NCBI RefSeq assembly: GCF_000422385.1
Contig: NZ_AULR01000002.1
Coordinates: forward strand, 248,001-312,000
Reading direction: 5' to 3'
DNA: 64,000 bases
DNA from: Microbacterium indicum DSM 19969
Lineage (GTDB): Bacteria > Actinomycetota > Actinomycetes > Actinomycetales > Microbacteriaceae
Shown here: positions 17,544 to 27,151 of the stretch, piece by piece
Layout: each line of letters starts with the position of its first letter
How positions within the stretch are numbered: position 1 is the stretch's first letter
Notes under the pieces: model-generated
What the model was told of the DNA's origin: nothing
Database searches by the model: none
What the model saw: the letters and a program-made list of their open reading frames with translations, nothing else
Position numbers and translations under genes: made by a program

Positions 17544-17804
17544 TCAGAGAGCGGCGATCTTCGCGGCCAGCGCCGACTTGCGGTTCGCGGCCTGGTTCTT
17601 GTGGATGACGCCCTTGCCGGCGGCCTTGTCGAGCTTCTTCGCGGCCTTGGCGAAGGCGGTCTCGGCGGCGGCCTTGTCGGCCGTCGCGATGGCCTCGCGC
17701 GTCTTGCGGACGAGCGTCTTCAGCTCGCTCTTGACAACGCGGTTGCGCTCGCGAGCCTTCTCGTTGGTCTTGATGCGCTTGATCTGCGACTTGATGTTTG
17801 CCAC
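17544..17804 (-). CDS. rpsT: Ribosomal protein bS20
   Basis: The protein has 86 residues and is lysine/arginine-rich and helical ([20 protein letters not shown] near the start; [17 protein letters not shown] near the end), the S20 signature. It binds 16S rRNA in the small subunit. The start is GTG at 17804, giving VANIKSQ; the frame extends upstream, but that part is not S20-like. The transcript probably has a leader: TACTGT at 17850-17855 and TAGCAT at 17910-17915 are both possible minus-strand -10 boxes. Termination is at the shared hairpin after the stop. Confidence 0.96.
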   Translation of the reverse strand: MANIKSQIKRIKTNEKARERNRVVKSELKTLVRKTREAIATADKAAAETAFAKAAKKLDKAAGKGVIHKNQAANRKSALAAKIAAL

Positions 17805-17912
17805 GTCGGTGAGACTTTCGTTCAGGTGTGCTTCGGATGTTGTCGGCGCACAGTAGAGGGGCTGTCGCTCGACGGTGTGCGGTGTGGGCCGCACGCAAGC
17901 CAAGGACCAATG

Positions 17913-18653
17913 CTACCAGGTCGCCCCCGCGCGAACCGTAGCGACGGCCAGGTCGATCACGGCGTTCGCGACGCGGGGCCGCATCGCCGTCACGAGGTGC
18001 GTCGCGCGGGGCACGACGACGAGCTCTGCGCGCGGCACCAGGCGCGTGAAGGCGCGCTCGTTGAGGCGCAGCTGGTCGAACTCGCCGTTCGCGAACCACA
18101 CGGGCATCGCGCGCTTCTGGATCCGGGCGAGCGGCCGCACGAGGTCGAGGCCCGCGAGGCTCGCGAGCGCCTGGTCCTCGGCGGCGAGCGCATACCCGCC
18201 CGCGGCGAAGACGTCGCGCGACTCGACGGGCAGCTGGGCGGCGAGAGCGAGGCGCACGACCCCCATGCCCTGCCCGGGGAGGCGCTGCACGCCGCGGGAG
18301 AGGATCCGGTAGGCGGCGAGCCCCGGCCCGCGGGGGAACGCCGTACACGAGAACGCGACGAACGCCGCGACGGGGGGAGCACATCCGGCCCTCCCCACGT
18401 AGGCGGTCGTGAGGAGGCCGCCCATCGAGTGCCCGACGAGGACGACAGGCCCCGCGGAGGCCGCCGACGCGACGGCCCGGTCGATCGAGGCGAGCGCCTC
18501 GTCGAGCGCCCACTCCTCGTCGATGCGGGATCCGTGCCCCGGCAGGTCGATCGCGTGCACCGCGACCCCCGCGTCCTGCAGGTGCTCGACCTGCGGCCGC
18601 CACATCGTCGCCGACGTGCGGATCCCGTGCACGAGGACGACCTGGGGATCCAT
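17913..18653 (-). CDS. Alpha/beta-fold hydrolase
   Basis: This 246-residue enzyme has an alpha/beta-hydrolase fold. The oxyanion segment is VLVHGIRTSA near residue 7. The nucleophile elbow GHSMGG has Ser near residue 75. NGEFDQL near 195 is the likely acid, and ATHLV near 222 the likely histidine. No signal peptide is visible, so it is probably cytoplasmic. The substrate cannot be told; esterase or lactonase activity would be typical. TACGCT six bases before the ATG suggests its own leaderless promoter, and a hairpin separates it from the opp operon. Confidence 0.85.
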   Translation of the reverse strand: MDPQVVLVHGIRTSATMWRPQVEHLQDAGVAVHAIDLPGHGSRIDEEWALDEALASIDRAVASAASAGPVVLVGHSMGGLLTTAYVGRAGCAPPVAAFVAFSCTAFPRGPGLAAYRILSRGVQRLPGQGMGVVRLALAAQLPVESRDVFAAGGYALAAEDQALASLAGLDLVRPLARIQKRAMPVWFANGEFDQLRLNERAFTRLVPRAELVVVPRATHLVTAMRPRVANAVIDLAVATVRAGATW

Positions 18654-18659
18654 GCCGCG

Positions 18660-18665
18660 AGCGTA
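18660..18665 (-). promoter_or_regulatory. -10 box of hydrolase gene
   Basis: TACGCT lies six bases before the ATG at 18653. Confidence 0.45.
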
Positions 18666-18675
18666 CCGCGCACGG

Positions 18676-18712
18676 CGAAGCGGCCGGCCCCGTGAGGGGA
18701 CCGACCGCTTCG
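18676..18712 (-). terminator. Terminator of the opp operon
   Basis: CGAAGCGG and CCGCTTCG arms close an imperfect stem around a GTGA loop, with two internal mismatches. It lies 20 bases after the oppA stop. Confidence 0.75.
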
Positions 18713-18731
18713 GAGAGGCGTCAGTGAGACG

Positions 18732-20432
18732 TCACTCGGCCATCCAGCCGAAGTCCTCGACGGGGTGCACACCGAACATGTCGAGGCCCGTATAGACCTC
18801 GGGCGAGAGGTTCGCCAGGCCCGTCTTGACGGTCCAGATCTCGGGGCCCGCGTAGAGCGGGAGGATGCCCCAGGTCTCCGACATGATCTCGGACTCGAGC
18901 TCCATGCCCGCGGCGGTCTGCTCGTCCTCCGTGGGAAGGGCGGCGACCTCGCTGATCTTGTCGTCGATCTCCGCGGTACCGGTGCTCGAGAGGTTGAGGC
19001 TCGAGTCGCTGCCGTAGATCTGGTTCATGTAGGCCACGCCGTAGGGGTCACCCGACGTGAACGCCAGCATCACGACGTCCCAGTCCTTGGTGCTGAGGAC
19101 GGTCGCGAAGTCGGCCGACGCGCGGGCGTCGATCTCGAGGTCGACGCCGATCGCCTTCATCTGCTGCTGGATCACGCGGGCGCGCGCCTCGACGATGGGG
19201 TCGTCGCCGAAGATCGGCATGCGGACCGAGAGCGCCTCGCCGTCCTTCTCACGGATGCCGCTGTCTTCGTTCAGGGTCCATCCGGCGCCATCGAGCAGCT
19301 CGTTCGCGGCGTCCGGGTCGTACTTCCAGCCCGAGGCCGAGAGCGCGTCGACGTAACCGTCCTGGAACGGGTACAGGTTGAACGAGCCCGCGGGCTCCTC
19401 CGTGTAGTTGAGCCCGTCCCACATCACCTCGGTGATCTGCTCGCGATCGATGCCCATCATCATGGCCTCGCGGACATCGAGGTCCGAGAGCTGCGGACGC
19501 TCGGCGTTGATCTCGAACAGGTTGTTCGCGGCGCGCTGCGAGCGGTAGGTCGTGACGTCGTCCATGTCGGCGACCTGCGCGAGACGGTCGGCGGAGGAAG
19601 TCCGGACCGCGTCGACCTCGCCGTTCAGGAAGGCGTTCATGGCCGCGACGTCGTCCATCTGTCGGAACGTCATGGAGTCGAGCAGGGGCTCGTCGCCCCA
19701 CCAGTTCTCGTTCGGGACGAAGGTGATCACGCCCTTGTCGAAGTCGGCGGTCTCGACCGTGTAGGGCCCCGAGCCCCACTCGGGGTGCAGCTGCGAGACA
19801 TACGCGTTGTTGAACGTGTCCGCGTCGGAGACAGCGGGGTTGAGGATGTTCCAGAAGAGGCCCTCGACCCACGGGTACTCGTCCTCGAAGGTGACGATCG
19901 CCGTCTTCTCGGTGTCGCCCATCTCGACCGACTCGATCTTCTCGTAGCCGTCGGTCGACGACGGGATGTAGTCGCCTTCGCCGCGCAGGGCCTCCCACGT
20001 CGTGCGGATCGACTCCCACGTGATCGGGGACCCGTCGTTCCAGATCGCGTCGTCGGTGAAGGTGAAGGTGAGGACGCGCTTTCCGTCGACGACCTCGTTC
20101 GACCACTCGTCGAGGTAGTCGTCGTTCTTGTACGCCTCGCCCTCGGGCGTCATGTAGACGAGGGTCGGGTTGTACCAGGCCCAGATCTTCGCCCCGTTGG
20201 CGGCGCCGTCGCCCTGCATCGGGTTCTCCTGGGCGGGGAAGTCGGTGAGCGGCCACACGACGTCGCCGCCCTGCTGGAGTGCGTCGCGGTCCTGCGGGTT
20301 GTAGTCGGCGCCCGTGACGGTCTGCGCCTCTCCGGCCTCGTCGGAGCTGCCTCCGCCTGCGCAGGCGGAGAGGATCATCGCCGCGCTGGCAACGAGTGCC
20401 GCGGCTCCGATCCAGCGTGTCTTCTTCAGCAT
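18732..20432 (-). CDS. ABC transporter substrate-binding lipoprotein, family 5 (peptide)
   Basis: The precursor has 566 residues. The signal peptide ends in a lipobox ILSAC with Cys24, so the mature protein is lipid-anchored outside the membrane. The SBP_bac_5 fold is recognisable in DDAIWNDGSPITWESI near residue 130, GSGPYTV near 215 and the DLDVREAMMMGIDRE hinge region near 320. It captures oligopeptides or similar ligands for the permease encoded upstream. The start at 20432 has AAGGAG ten bases upstream. It is the last gene of oppB-oppC-oppDF-oppA, an order unlike the common oppA-first operon. The ligand is not identifiable. Confidence 0.92.
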   Translation of the reverse strand: MLKKTRWIGAAALVASAAMILSACAGGGSSDEAGEAQTVTGADYNPQDRDALQQGGDVVWPLTDFPAQENPMQGDGAANGAKIWAWYNPTLVYMTPEGEAYKNDDYLDEWSNEVVDGKRVLTFTFTDDAIWNDGSPITWESIRTTWEALRGEGDYIPSSTDGYEKIESVEMGDTEKTAIVTFEDEYPWVEGLFWNILNPAVSDADTFNNAYVSQLHPEWGSGPYTVETADFDKGVITFVPNENWWGDEPLLDSMTFRQMDDVAAMNAFLNGEVDAVRTSSADRLAQVADMDDVTTYRSQRAANNLFEINAERPQLSDLDVREAMMMGIDREQITEVMWDGLNYTEEPAGSFNLYPFQDGYVDALSASGWKYDPDAANELLDGAGWTLNEDSGIREKDGEALSVRMPIFGDDPIVEARARVIQQQMKAIGVDLEIDARASADFATVLSTKDWDVVMLAFTSGDPYGVAYMNQIYGSDSSLNLSSTGTAEIDDKISEVAALPTEDEQTAAGMELESEIMSETWGILPLYAGPEIWTVKTGLANLSPEVYTGLDMFGVHPVEDFGWMAE

Positions 20433-20494
20433 GTGAGTGGGACTCCTTTCGCGCGGATGCGCATCTGGGTGAGGGGTGCTGTGAGGGGGAGCGT

Positions 20495-22540
20495 TCAGCG
20501 GTGGTGGCACGCGTTCTCGTGCGCACCGTTCTCCCCGCCGAGCCGGGGCGCCTGCTCCGTGCAGATCGCCTGCTTCTCGGCGGTGAGGGTCTGGAAGAGC
20601 GGGCAGCGGCTCACGAAGGCGCAGCCCGTGATCTCGTCGGTCGGGCTCGGCAGGTCACCCGTGAGGAGGATCCGCTCGCGCGAGCGCTCGATGCGCGGAT
20701 CCGGGATCGGGATCGCCGACAGCAGCGCCTGCGTGTAGGGATGCTGCGGGTCGTCGAACACGTCGTCGGTGTCGCCGATCTCGACGAACTCGCCGAGGTA
20801 CATGACGGCGACCCGGTCGGCGAGGTGCCTCACGACCGAGAGGTCGTGCGCCACGACGAGATAGGAGAGGCCGAGGGTCGCCTTGAGCTCGTCGAGCAGG
20901 TTGATGACGCCGGCCTGGATCGACACGTCGAGCGCCGAGACCGGCTCGTCGAGCACGAGCAGCTTGGGGTTGGTCGCGAGCGCGCGGGCGATCCCGATGC
21001 GCTGGCGCTGCCCGCCCGAGAACGCCTGCGGGAACCGGTCGCTGTGCGCGGGGTCGAGGCCGACGAGGCCCATGAGCTCGTCGACGCGCGCGTGCGTCGC
21101 GTCGCGCGAGGTCCCGATCGTCTGGAGGGGCTCGGCGATGATGTCGAACACCGTCATGCGCGGGTCGAGCGCGCCCATCGGATCCTGGAACACGATCTGG
21201 ATGTCGCGGCGCAGCGCGCGCTCCTGGGCGCCCGTGCGGACGTCCGCGACGTCGGTGCCGCCGATGGTGATCCGCCCGTCGTCGTGGGCCGCGAGATCCA
21301 TGATCTCGAGAAGCGTCGTCGTCTTGCCCGATCCCGACTCGCCGACGATCGCCATCGCCTCGCCCTCGCGGATGTCGAAGCTCAGGCCCTTGACGGCGTG
21401 CACGGTGCCGACGCGGCGCTTCACGAGCGCGCCCTTCATGAGGGGGAAGGACTTGCGGAGGTTCTCGACCTCGAGCGTCGGCTTCCGCTCGGAGCGCGGC
21501 ACCTCGACGATGCGCGACTCCGGGATCTCGGGCGGCGCGAACACCGGGGCGCCGCGGAAGGAGCGGTCCGCGATCGCGTCGGCGTGGATGCACGCCGCGC
21601 TGTGGTCGGGCGCGACCTCGACGAGCTCGGGCTCCCGCACGCGGCAGGCCTCGCTCGCGAGCGGGCAGCGATCCGCGAACGCGCACGCGTCGGGCAGGCC
21701 GATGAGCATCGGCGGGTTGCCCGCGATCGGGACGAGCGGCTGCTTCTCCTTCTTGTCGACGCGAGGGATCGCCCCGAGGAGGCCGATCGAGTACGGCATG
21801 CGCGTGTCGTCGAAGAGCTGCTCGACGGGCGCCTGCTCGACGGGGCGGCCCGCGTACATCACGAGGACGTCGTCGGCGATGTTCGCGACCACGCCCATGT
21901 CGTGGGTGATCATGACGACGGCGGCGCCGGTATCGCGCTGGCCGCGGCGGATCACGTCGAGGATCTGCGCCTGGATCGTCACGTCGAGGGCCGTCGTCGG
22001 CTCGTCGGCGATGATGAGCTTCGGCTCGTTGGCGATCGCCATCGCGATGACGACGCGCTGGCGCATGCCGCCCGAGAACTCGTGCGGGAAGGCCCGCATG
22101 CGCGCTTCGGCGTTCGGGATCCCGACGGTCTTCAGCAGCTCGATGCCGCGTTCCCACGCCTTCTGCTTCGTGACGCGGCGGTGCTGCCGGATCGCCTCGA
22201 CGATCTGGTCGCCGATCGTGAACACCGGCGTGAGGGAGGTCAGCGGGTCCTGGAAGATCATCGACAGCCCGTTGCCGCGGATCTGCGACATCTGCTTGTC
22301 GCTCTTGCCGATCAGCTCCTCGCCGTCGAAGACGATGGATCCGCCGACGCGCGCGTAGTCGTCGAGGAGGCCCATGATCGCGAGCGAGGTGACCGACTTG
22401 CCGGAGCCCGACTCGCCGACGATGCCGAGCGATCGCCCGGGCTGGAGATCGAAGCTGACGCCGCGCACCGCGTCGACGCGGCCGGCCTCGCTCGGGAAGG
22501 AGACCGTGAGGTCGCGGACGGAGAGGATCGGTTCGGTCAT
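20495..22540 (-). CDS. Fused dipeptide/oligopeptide ABC ATPase (OppD-OppF)
   Basis: The protein has 681 residues in two complete ABC domains. Domain 1: Walker A GESGSGKS near residue 42, signature FSGGMRQRV near 153, Walker B LIIADEP, and a C-terminal oligopeptide-type Cys cluster (CAFADRCPLASEAC). Domain 2 starts near 353: Walker A GESGSGKT near 403, signature FSGGQRQRI near 510, Walker B LLVLDEP, then CAFVSRCPLF. Both domains keep Lys and the catalytic Glu, so both should hydrolyse ATP. It energises the OppB/OppC permease. The start overlaps the oppC stop by four bases. Confidence 0.94.
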   Translation of the reverse strand: MTEPILSVRDLTVSFPSEAGRVDAVRGVSFDLQPGRSLGIVGESGSGKSVTSLAIMGLLDDYARVGGSIVFDGEELIGKSDKQMSQIRGNGLSMIFQDPLTSLTPVFTIGDQIVEAIRQHRRVTKQKAWERGIELLKTVGIPNAEARMRAFPHEFSGGMRQRVVIAMAIANEPKLIIADEPTTALDVTIQAQILDVIRRGQRDTGAAVVMITHDMGVVANIADDVLVMYAGRPVEQAPVEQLFDDTRMPYSIGLLGAIPRVDKKEKQPLVPIAGNPPMLIGLPDACAFADRCPLASEACRVREPELVEVAPDHSAACIHADAIADRSFRGAPVFAPPEIPESRIVEVPRSERKPTLEVENLRKSFPLMKGALVKRRVGTVHAVKGLSFDIREGEAMAIVGESGSGKTTTLLEIMDLAAHDDGRITIGGTDVADVRTGAQERALRRDIQIVFQDPMGALDPRMTVFDIIAEPLQTIGTSRDATHARVDELMGLVGLDPAHSDRFPQAFSGGQRQRIGIARALATNPKLLVLDEPVSALDVSIQAGVINLLDELKATLGLSYLVVAHDLSVVRHLADRVAVMYLGEFVEIGDTDDVFDDPQHPYTQALLSAIPIPDPRIERSRERILLTGDLPSPTDEITGCAFVSRCPLFQTLTAEKQAICTEQAPRLGGENGAHENACHHR

Positions 22541-23469
22541 GCGCGGCCTCCAGCCGCCGAGTTCGGATCGAGGGCGTCGCGCAGGCCGTCGGCGATGAAC
22601 GCCATCGACACCGTGAGCAGCGTCAGCGCGAGGCCGGGGAAGAGGAACACCCACGGCGCGCTCGTCACCTGCGCCGCGCCCGTCGAGATCAGGGAGCCGA
22701 GCGACACGTCGGGCAGCTTCACGCCGAAGCCGATGAACGAGAGGCTCGTCTCGGACTGCACGGCGCCGACGACGCCGAGGGTGAAGTTGATGACGAGCAG
22801 CGACCCCATGTTGGGCAGGATGTGGCGCAGCACGATCCGGTGCCCGGGGACGCCCATGTAGCGCGCCGCCTGGATGTACTCGCGCTCGCGGATCGACAGC
22901 GAGAGCGTCCACACCGTGCGGGCGAGGAGCATCCAGCCGATGAGGATCAGCATGGCGGCGAGGACGACCCAGCTGCCGCCCGAGCCGTTCGAGATCATGG
23001 CGACGATGAGGAAGCCCGGGATCGCCATCATGAAGTGGATGACGCCGAGGACGATCCGCTGCCAGGCGCCGCCGAAGTACGCGGCGGACGCTCCGAGCAC
23101 GGCCGAGATGATCGTCGTGCCGACGGCGACCGTCACTGCGATGAGGAGCGAGCGGCGGAGGCCGACGACCGTCATCGCGTACAGGTCGTTGCCCGACGTC
23201 GTCGTGCCGAACCAGTGATCCGCGCTCGGCGGGTCGTTGAGCGCGAGGAAGTCGAGCTCGATGTGGTCCCACTTGCCGAAGAGCGACCCGAAGATCGCGA
23301 ACAGGACGAGGAGCGCGAAGATCCCGAGGCCGACGCTGGCCGGGATGTTGCGGAAGAAGCGGCGGCCGTAGAGGCGCATCTTCGACAGCGGGCGGGAGCG
23401 CTCGGGCATCGGCGGCGCCGTCGCGCCCTGCTCGAGGGGATCGGTGAGATCCGAGGAGATGTCCGTCAT
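22537..23469 (-). CDS. ABC transporter permease, OppC/DppC type
   Basis: The protein has 310 residues. An N-terminal cytoplasmic tail of about 40 residues precedes the first membrane helix (about 43-63), followed by a periplasmic-type loop with HWFGTTTSGNDLY and five further helices. The EAA loop that contacts the ATPase reads YIQAARYMGVPGHRIVLRH near residue 205. It forms the peptide channel with the OppB-type protein. It starts one base after the oppB stop and overlaps oppDF by four bases. Confidence 0.93.
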   Translation of the reverse strand: MTDISSDLTDPLEQGATAPPMPERSRPLSKMRLYGRRFFRNIPASVGLGIFALLVLFAIFGSLFGKWDHIELDFLALNDPPSADHWFGTTTSGNDLYAMTVVGLRRSLLIAVTVAVGTTIISAVLGASAAYFGGAWQRIVLGVIHFMMAIPGFLIVAMISNGSGGSWVVLAAMLILIGWMLLARTVWTLSLSIREREYIQAARYMGVPGHRIVLRHILPNMGSLLVINFTLGVVGAVQSETSLSFIGFGVKLPDVSLGSLISTGAAQVTSAPWVFLFPGLALTLLTVSMAFIADGLRDALDPNSAAGGRA

Positions 23470-23470
23470 G

Positions 23471-24454
23471 TCAGCTCACCCGCACCCTGGGATCGAGGAC
23501 GACCACCGCGATGTCGGCGAGGATCGCGCCGATGGCCGTGAGGAAGGCGCCGAACGCGGCGATCGCGACGGTGCCGTGGATGTCGTTGTGCGTCAGCGTC
23601 TGCTGGAAGTACTCGCCGAGGCCGTGCCAGTTGAAGATCAGCTCGCTGAGGATCGCGCCGAGGAAGACCGACGGGATCGTGAAAGCGATCTGCGTCGCGA
23701 CGGGGATCAGAGAGGTGCGCAGGGCGTGCCGGCGGATCGCCTGGCGCTTCGTGAGGCCCTTGGCCCGCGCGGTGCGCACGTAGTCGGCCTTGATGTTGTC
23801 GAGGAGGAGCGAGCGCTGCACGAAGTGCGTCGACGCGTAGCCCACGAGGGTCATCGCGAGCGTCGGCAGCACGAGTCGGTGCAGGACGTCGACCGTCGTC
23901 TCCCAGGCGCCCGAGATCCCGATCCCGGACGGGCCCGTGACGTAGAAGATGTCGATGCCCGTGCCGCGGTTGATCTGCACCGCGATGAGGACGAAGCCGA
24001 GGGCGGCGACGATCGGCGGGATGTTCATCGTGATGATCGAGGTGAACTGGCCGATGCGGTCGCCCGTGCGGTACTGCCGGTTCGCGGTGTACACGCCGAG
24101 CGCGATCCCGAGGACCGCCGAGATGATCGTCGCGCCCGTGACGAACTCGGCCGACACGAGGGCGCGGAACGCCATCTGGCCGTTGACGCTCTGTCCCTCG
24201 GGGCTCACGCCCCAGTTCCAGTGCAGGACGATGTCCGTGATCCAGGTCCACCACCGCTCCGCGAGAGGCACGGTGTCGCTGAGGTTGCGGGGGAGCAGGA
24301 TCGCGGAGATCTCGTCGTGCGTGAGAGGAGGGCGCCGACCGACGTAGTTGCTGCGCGGATCGAGGAAGTTCCACGCGAGGAAGTACACGAGGTTGGTCGC
24401 CACCACGATGATGACGACCCAGGAGAGGACTCGTCGCGTGAGATAGCGGAACAC
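23471..24454 (-). CDS. ABC transporter permease, OppB/DppB type
   Basis: The protein has 327 residues with the usual N-terminal helix (MFRYLTRRVLSWVVIIVVAT), a large external loop (about 30-95) and five further helices. The EAA motif is DYVRTARAKGLTKRQAIRRH near residue 220. It is the first gene of the opp operon and starts at GTG 24454. The ribosome site is weak (AAGAAAG further upstream). The upstream 197 bases, shared with divergent lepA, contain several inverted repeats that could be operator sites. Confidence 0.93.
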   Translation of the reverse strand: MFRYLTRRVLSWVVIIVVATNLVYFLAWNFLDPRSNYVGRRPPLTHDEISAILLPRNLSDTVPLAERWWTWITDIVLHWNWGVSPEGQSVNGQMAFRALVSAEFVTGATIISAVLGIALGVYTANRQYRTGDRIGQFTSIITMNIPPIVAALGFVLIAVQINRGTGIDIFYVTGPSGIGISGAWETTVDVLHRLVLPTLAMTLVGYASTHFVQRSLLLDNIKADYVRTARAKGLTKRQAIRRHALRTSLIPVATQIAFTIPSVFLGAILSELIFNWHGLGEYFQQTLTHNDIHGTVAIAAFGAFLTAIGAILADIAVVVLDPRVRVS

Positions 24455-24484
24455 GGAGGCGTTGCGTCTTTCTTGGATGGGGAA

Positions 24485-24628
24485 AGGTTGTGAGAAAACC
24501 TAACCCTTCCTGGACGCTTCGTCCGTCAATGGCGTGTCGATTGGACGCCCGAGTGATCAGCGACGGGCGTCCGAACCCAGCAGATCCGCGGATCTCGGGC
24601 CCCATGTTGCGGCGATGTGAAATCTCAC
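24485..24628. promoter_or_regulatory. Divergent opp / lepA control region with inverted repeats
   Basis: Three dyads stand out: AGGTT-N7-AACCT (24485-24501), GGACG-CTT-CGTCC (24512-24524) and GGACGCCCG-N12-CGGGCGTCC (24543-24572). A small GTGA-AATC-TCAC dyad lies at 24617-24628. GGACG/CGTCC half-sites occur four times, as expected for a repressor operator. No regulator gene is adjacent. Confidence 0.4.
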
Positions 24629-24636
24629 GGCTCCCG

Positions 24637-24642
24637 TAGAAT
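24637..24642 (+). promoter_or_regulatory. -10 box of lepA
   Basis: TAGAAT lies nine bases before the lepA ATG; the 5' leader would be only a few bases. Confidence 0.45.
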
Positions 24643-24651
24643 GGCCCGGAT

Positions 24652-26499
24652 ATGTCGCCCCGTGCCTCCTCGCCGCTCGCGCCCGCCGCAACGCCCCCCG
24701 AGCGCATCCGCAACTTCTGCATCATCGCCCACATCGACCACGGCAAGTCCACCCTGGCCGACCGCATGCTGCAGCTCACGGGCGTGGTCTCCGACCGCGA
24801 CATGCGCGCGCAGTACCTCGACCGCATGGACATCGAGCGCGAGCGCGGCATCACGGTGAAGAGCCAGGCCGTGCGGATCCCGTGGCAGGCCGGCGGCGAC
24901 ACCTTCGCGCTCAACATGATCGACACGCCGGGCCACGTCGACTTCTCGTACGAGGTGTCGCGGTCGCTCGCCGCGTGCGAGGGCGCGATCCTGCTCGTCG
25001 ACGCCGCCCAGGGCATCGAGGCGCAGACGCTCGCGAACCTGTACCTGGCGCTCGAGAACGACCTCGCGATCATCCCGGTCCTCAACAAGATCGACCTCCC
25101 CGCCGCCGACCCCGAGCGCTTCGCGAAGGAGCTCGCCGACCTCATCGGCGGGTCGCCCGAGGACGTCCTGCGCGTGTCGGGCAAGACGGGCGAGGGCGTC
25201 GAGGAGCTGCTCGACAGGATCGTCGCCGACATCCCCGCGCCCGTCGGCGAGGCCGACGCCCCCGCCCGCGCGATGATCTTCGACTCGGTGTACGACGCCT
25301 ACCGCGGCGTCGTGACGTACGTGCGCATGATCGACGGCAAGCTCGAGCCGCGCCAGCGCGTCCAGATGATGTCGACGCGGGCGCAGCACGAGCTGCTCGA
25401 GATCGGCGTCTCGAACCCCGAGCCTCAGCCATCGCAGGGCCTCGGCGTCGGCGAGGTCGGCTACCTCATCACGGGCGTCAAGGATGTGCGCCAGTCGAAG
25501 GTCGGCGACACCGTGACCGACCATCGCAGGCCCGCGAGCGAGGCGCTTCCGGGCTACGTCGATCCCAAGCCCATGGTGTTCTCGGGCCTCTACCCGATCG
25601 ATGCGAGCGACTACCCGGATCTGCGCGACGCGCTCGACAAGCTCAAGCTCTCGGACGCGGCCCTCGCGTACGAGCCCGAGACGTCGGTCGCGCTCGGCTT
25701 CGGCTTCCGCTGCGGATTCCTCGGGCTCCTGCACCTCGAGATCATCACCGAGCGCCTCGAGCGCGAGTTCGGGCTCGACCTCATCACGACCGCGCCGAGC
25801 GTGATCTACACCGTGACGAGCGAGACCGGAGACGAGATCGTCGTCACGAACCCCAGCGAGTACCCCGACGGAAAGATCGCCGCGGTGTCCGAGCCGGTCG
25901 TCAAGGCGTCGATCCTCGCGCCCAAGGACTACGTCGGAACCGTCATGGATCTCTGCCAGACGCGGCGCGGGTCGCTCCTCGGCATGGACTACCTCTCGGA
26001 GGAGCGGGTCGAGCTCAAGTACACGATGCCGCTCGGCGAGATCGTGTTCGATTTCTTCGACCAGCTCAAGAGCCGCACGCAGGGCTACGCGAGCCTCGAC
26101 TACGAGCCCGCCGGCGTGCAGGAGGCCGACCTCGTGAAGGTCGACATCCTGCTGCAGGGCGAGAGGGTCGACGCGTTCAGCGCGATCGTGCACCGCGATG
26201 CCGCCTACGGCTACGGGACGAAGATGGCCGAGCGCCTGCGCAAGCTCATCCCGCGCCAGCAGTTCGAGGTGCCGATCCAGGCCGCCATCGGCGCCCGCGT
26301 GATCGCGCGCGAGACGATCCGGGCGATCCGCAAGGACGTGCTCGCGAAGTGCTACGGCGGCGACATCAGCCGCAAGCGCAAGCTGCTCGAGAAGCAGAAG
26401 GAGGGCAAGAAGCGCATGAAGATGGTCGGCCGCGTCGAGGTCCCCCAGAATGCGTTCATCGCGGCCCTGTCAGGCGACGTCGAGACCAAGGGCAAGTAG
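24652..26499 (+). CDS. lepA: Elongation factor 4 (LepA) GTPase
   Basis: The protein has 615 residues. GTPase motifs are AHIDHGKST (about 26-34), DTPGHVDF near 88 and NKIDLP near 142. EF-G-like domains II, III and V follow, and the LepA-specific C-terminal domain ends with [20 protein letters not shown]. LepA acts on elongating ribosomes and in 30S biogenesis. The length is normal. The next gene begins 10 bases after the stop, so lepA, the DUF1990 gene and hemW probably form one transcript. Confidence 0.97.
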   Translation: MSPRASSPLAPAATPPERIRNFCIIAHIDHGKSTLADRMLQLTGVVSDRDMRAQYLDRMDIERERGITVKSQAVRIPWQAGGDTFALNMIDTPGHVDFSYEVSRSLAACEGAILLVDAAQGIEAQTLANLYLALENDLAIIPVLNKIDLPAADPERFAKELADLIGGSPEDVLRVSGKTGEGVEELLDRIVADIPAPVGEADAPARAMIFDSVYDAYRGVVTYVRMIDGKLEPRQRVQMMSTRAQHELLEIGVSNPEPQPSQGLGVGEVGYLITGVKDVRQSKVGDTVTDHRRPASEALPGYVDPKPMVFSGLYPIDASDYPDLRDALDKLKLSDAALAYEPETSVALGFGFRCGFLGLLHLEIITERLEREFGLDLITTAPSVIYTVTSETGDEIVVTNPSEYPDGKIAAVSEPVVKASILAPKDYVGTVMDLCQTRRGSLLGMDYLSEERVELKYTMPLGEIVFDFFDQLKSRTQGYASLDYEPAGVQEADLVKVDILLQGERVDAFSAIVHRDAAYGYGTKMAERLRKLIPRQQFEVPIQAAIGARVIARETIRAIRKDVLAKCYGGDISRKRKLLEKQKEGKKRMKMVGRVEVPQNAFIAALSGDVETKGK

Positions 26500-26509
26500 G
26501 GTCGAGGGC

Positions 26510-27151
26510 ATGCGCAGGGCGACCTTCCGAGACCAGACGGTCGACTACGCGGCGGTCGGCGCCTCACAGGCCGCCGACCTGCTGCAGTACCCGCCCGAGA
26601 AGAGCATCCCCGCCGTCGATGCGTGGCGCATCGGCAGCGGCGAGGAGCGCTTCTCGACGGCCGCCGAGACCCTCCTGACGTGGCAGGTTCTGCGCGGGGC
26701 GGGCCTCGAGGTGAGCGACGTGCGGCCGTCCGCGGGCCCCAGCTACACGGGCGTGAGCTTCGACGGCGAGGGCAACGCGGTCGCGCCCTCACGCAGCGAC
26801 GACGACCAGCGCTTCACCGAGGACGGGATCGCCTTCGTGAGCCCCGGATCCACGGCTCACGTGCACGGCCGGATCCCCGGCGCGTCGACCGACGGCGACT
26901 TCCGGGTGATCTTCGTCGCCGAGGAGAAGCGGCGCGTGGCGTTCGCCCTCGGCACCGTCGGGGCGACCCGCGTGAGCGGCGAGGTGCTCTTCGACGTCAC
27001 CTGGCGCGACGACGACGAGGTGTGGTTCGAGGTCCGCGCGTTCGACATCCCGATCTCGCCCGGCTACCGCCTGCTGCGCAGCCGGGTCCGTCGCCGTCGC
27101 CGCGCGCTGAACGCGGCGTATCTGCGGTCGATCTCGCCGCTGTTCCGCTGA
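26510..27151 (+). CDS. DUF1990 family protein
   Basis: The protein has 213 residues. It shows the DUF1990 pattern: an N-terminal RATFRDQTVDYAAVGASQA, a middle RIGSGEERFSTAAETLLTWQ near residue 45, and a C-terminal FALGTVGATRVSGEVLFDV near 150. No catalytic residues are established for this family. It contains no signal peptide or membrane helix. The start at 26510 has GAGGG a few bases upstream. Its stop overlaps the hemW start by one base (TGATG), so it is translationally coupled to hemW. That says nothing firm about its role. Confidence 0.82.
   Translation: MRRATFRDQTVDYAAVGASQAADLLQYPPEKSIPAVDAWRIGSGEERFSTAAETLLTWQVLRGAGLEVSDVRPSAGPSYTGVSFDGEGNAVAPSRSDDDQRFTEDGIAFVSPGSTAHVHGRIPGASTDGDFRVIFVAEEKRRVAFALGTVGATRVSGEVLFDVTWRDDDEVWFEVRAFDIPISPGYRLLRSRVRRRRRALNAAYLRSISPLFR

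Noticed and set aside
20396-22861. Long plus-strand open frame opposite the oppDF gene
   Set aside because: Low-complexity Arg/Asp/Val composition typical of antisense frames in GC-rich DNA; the minus strand encodes clear ABC domains.
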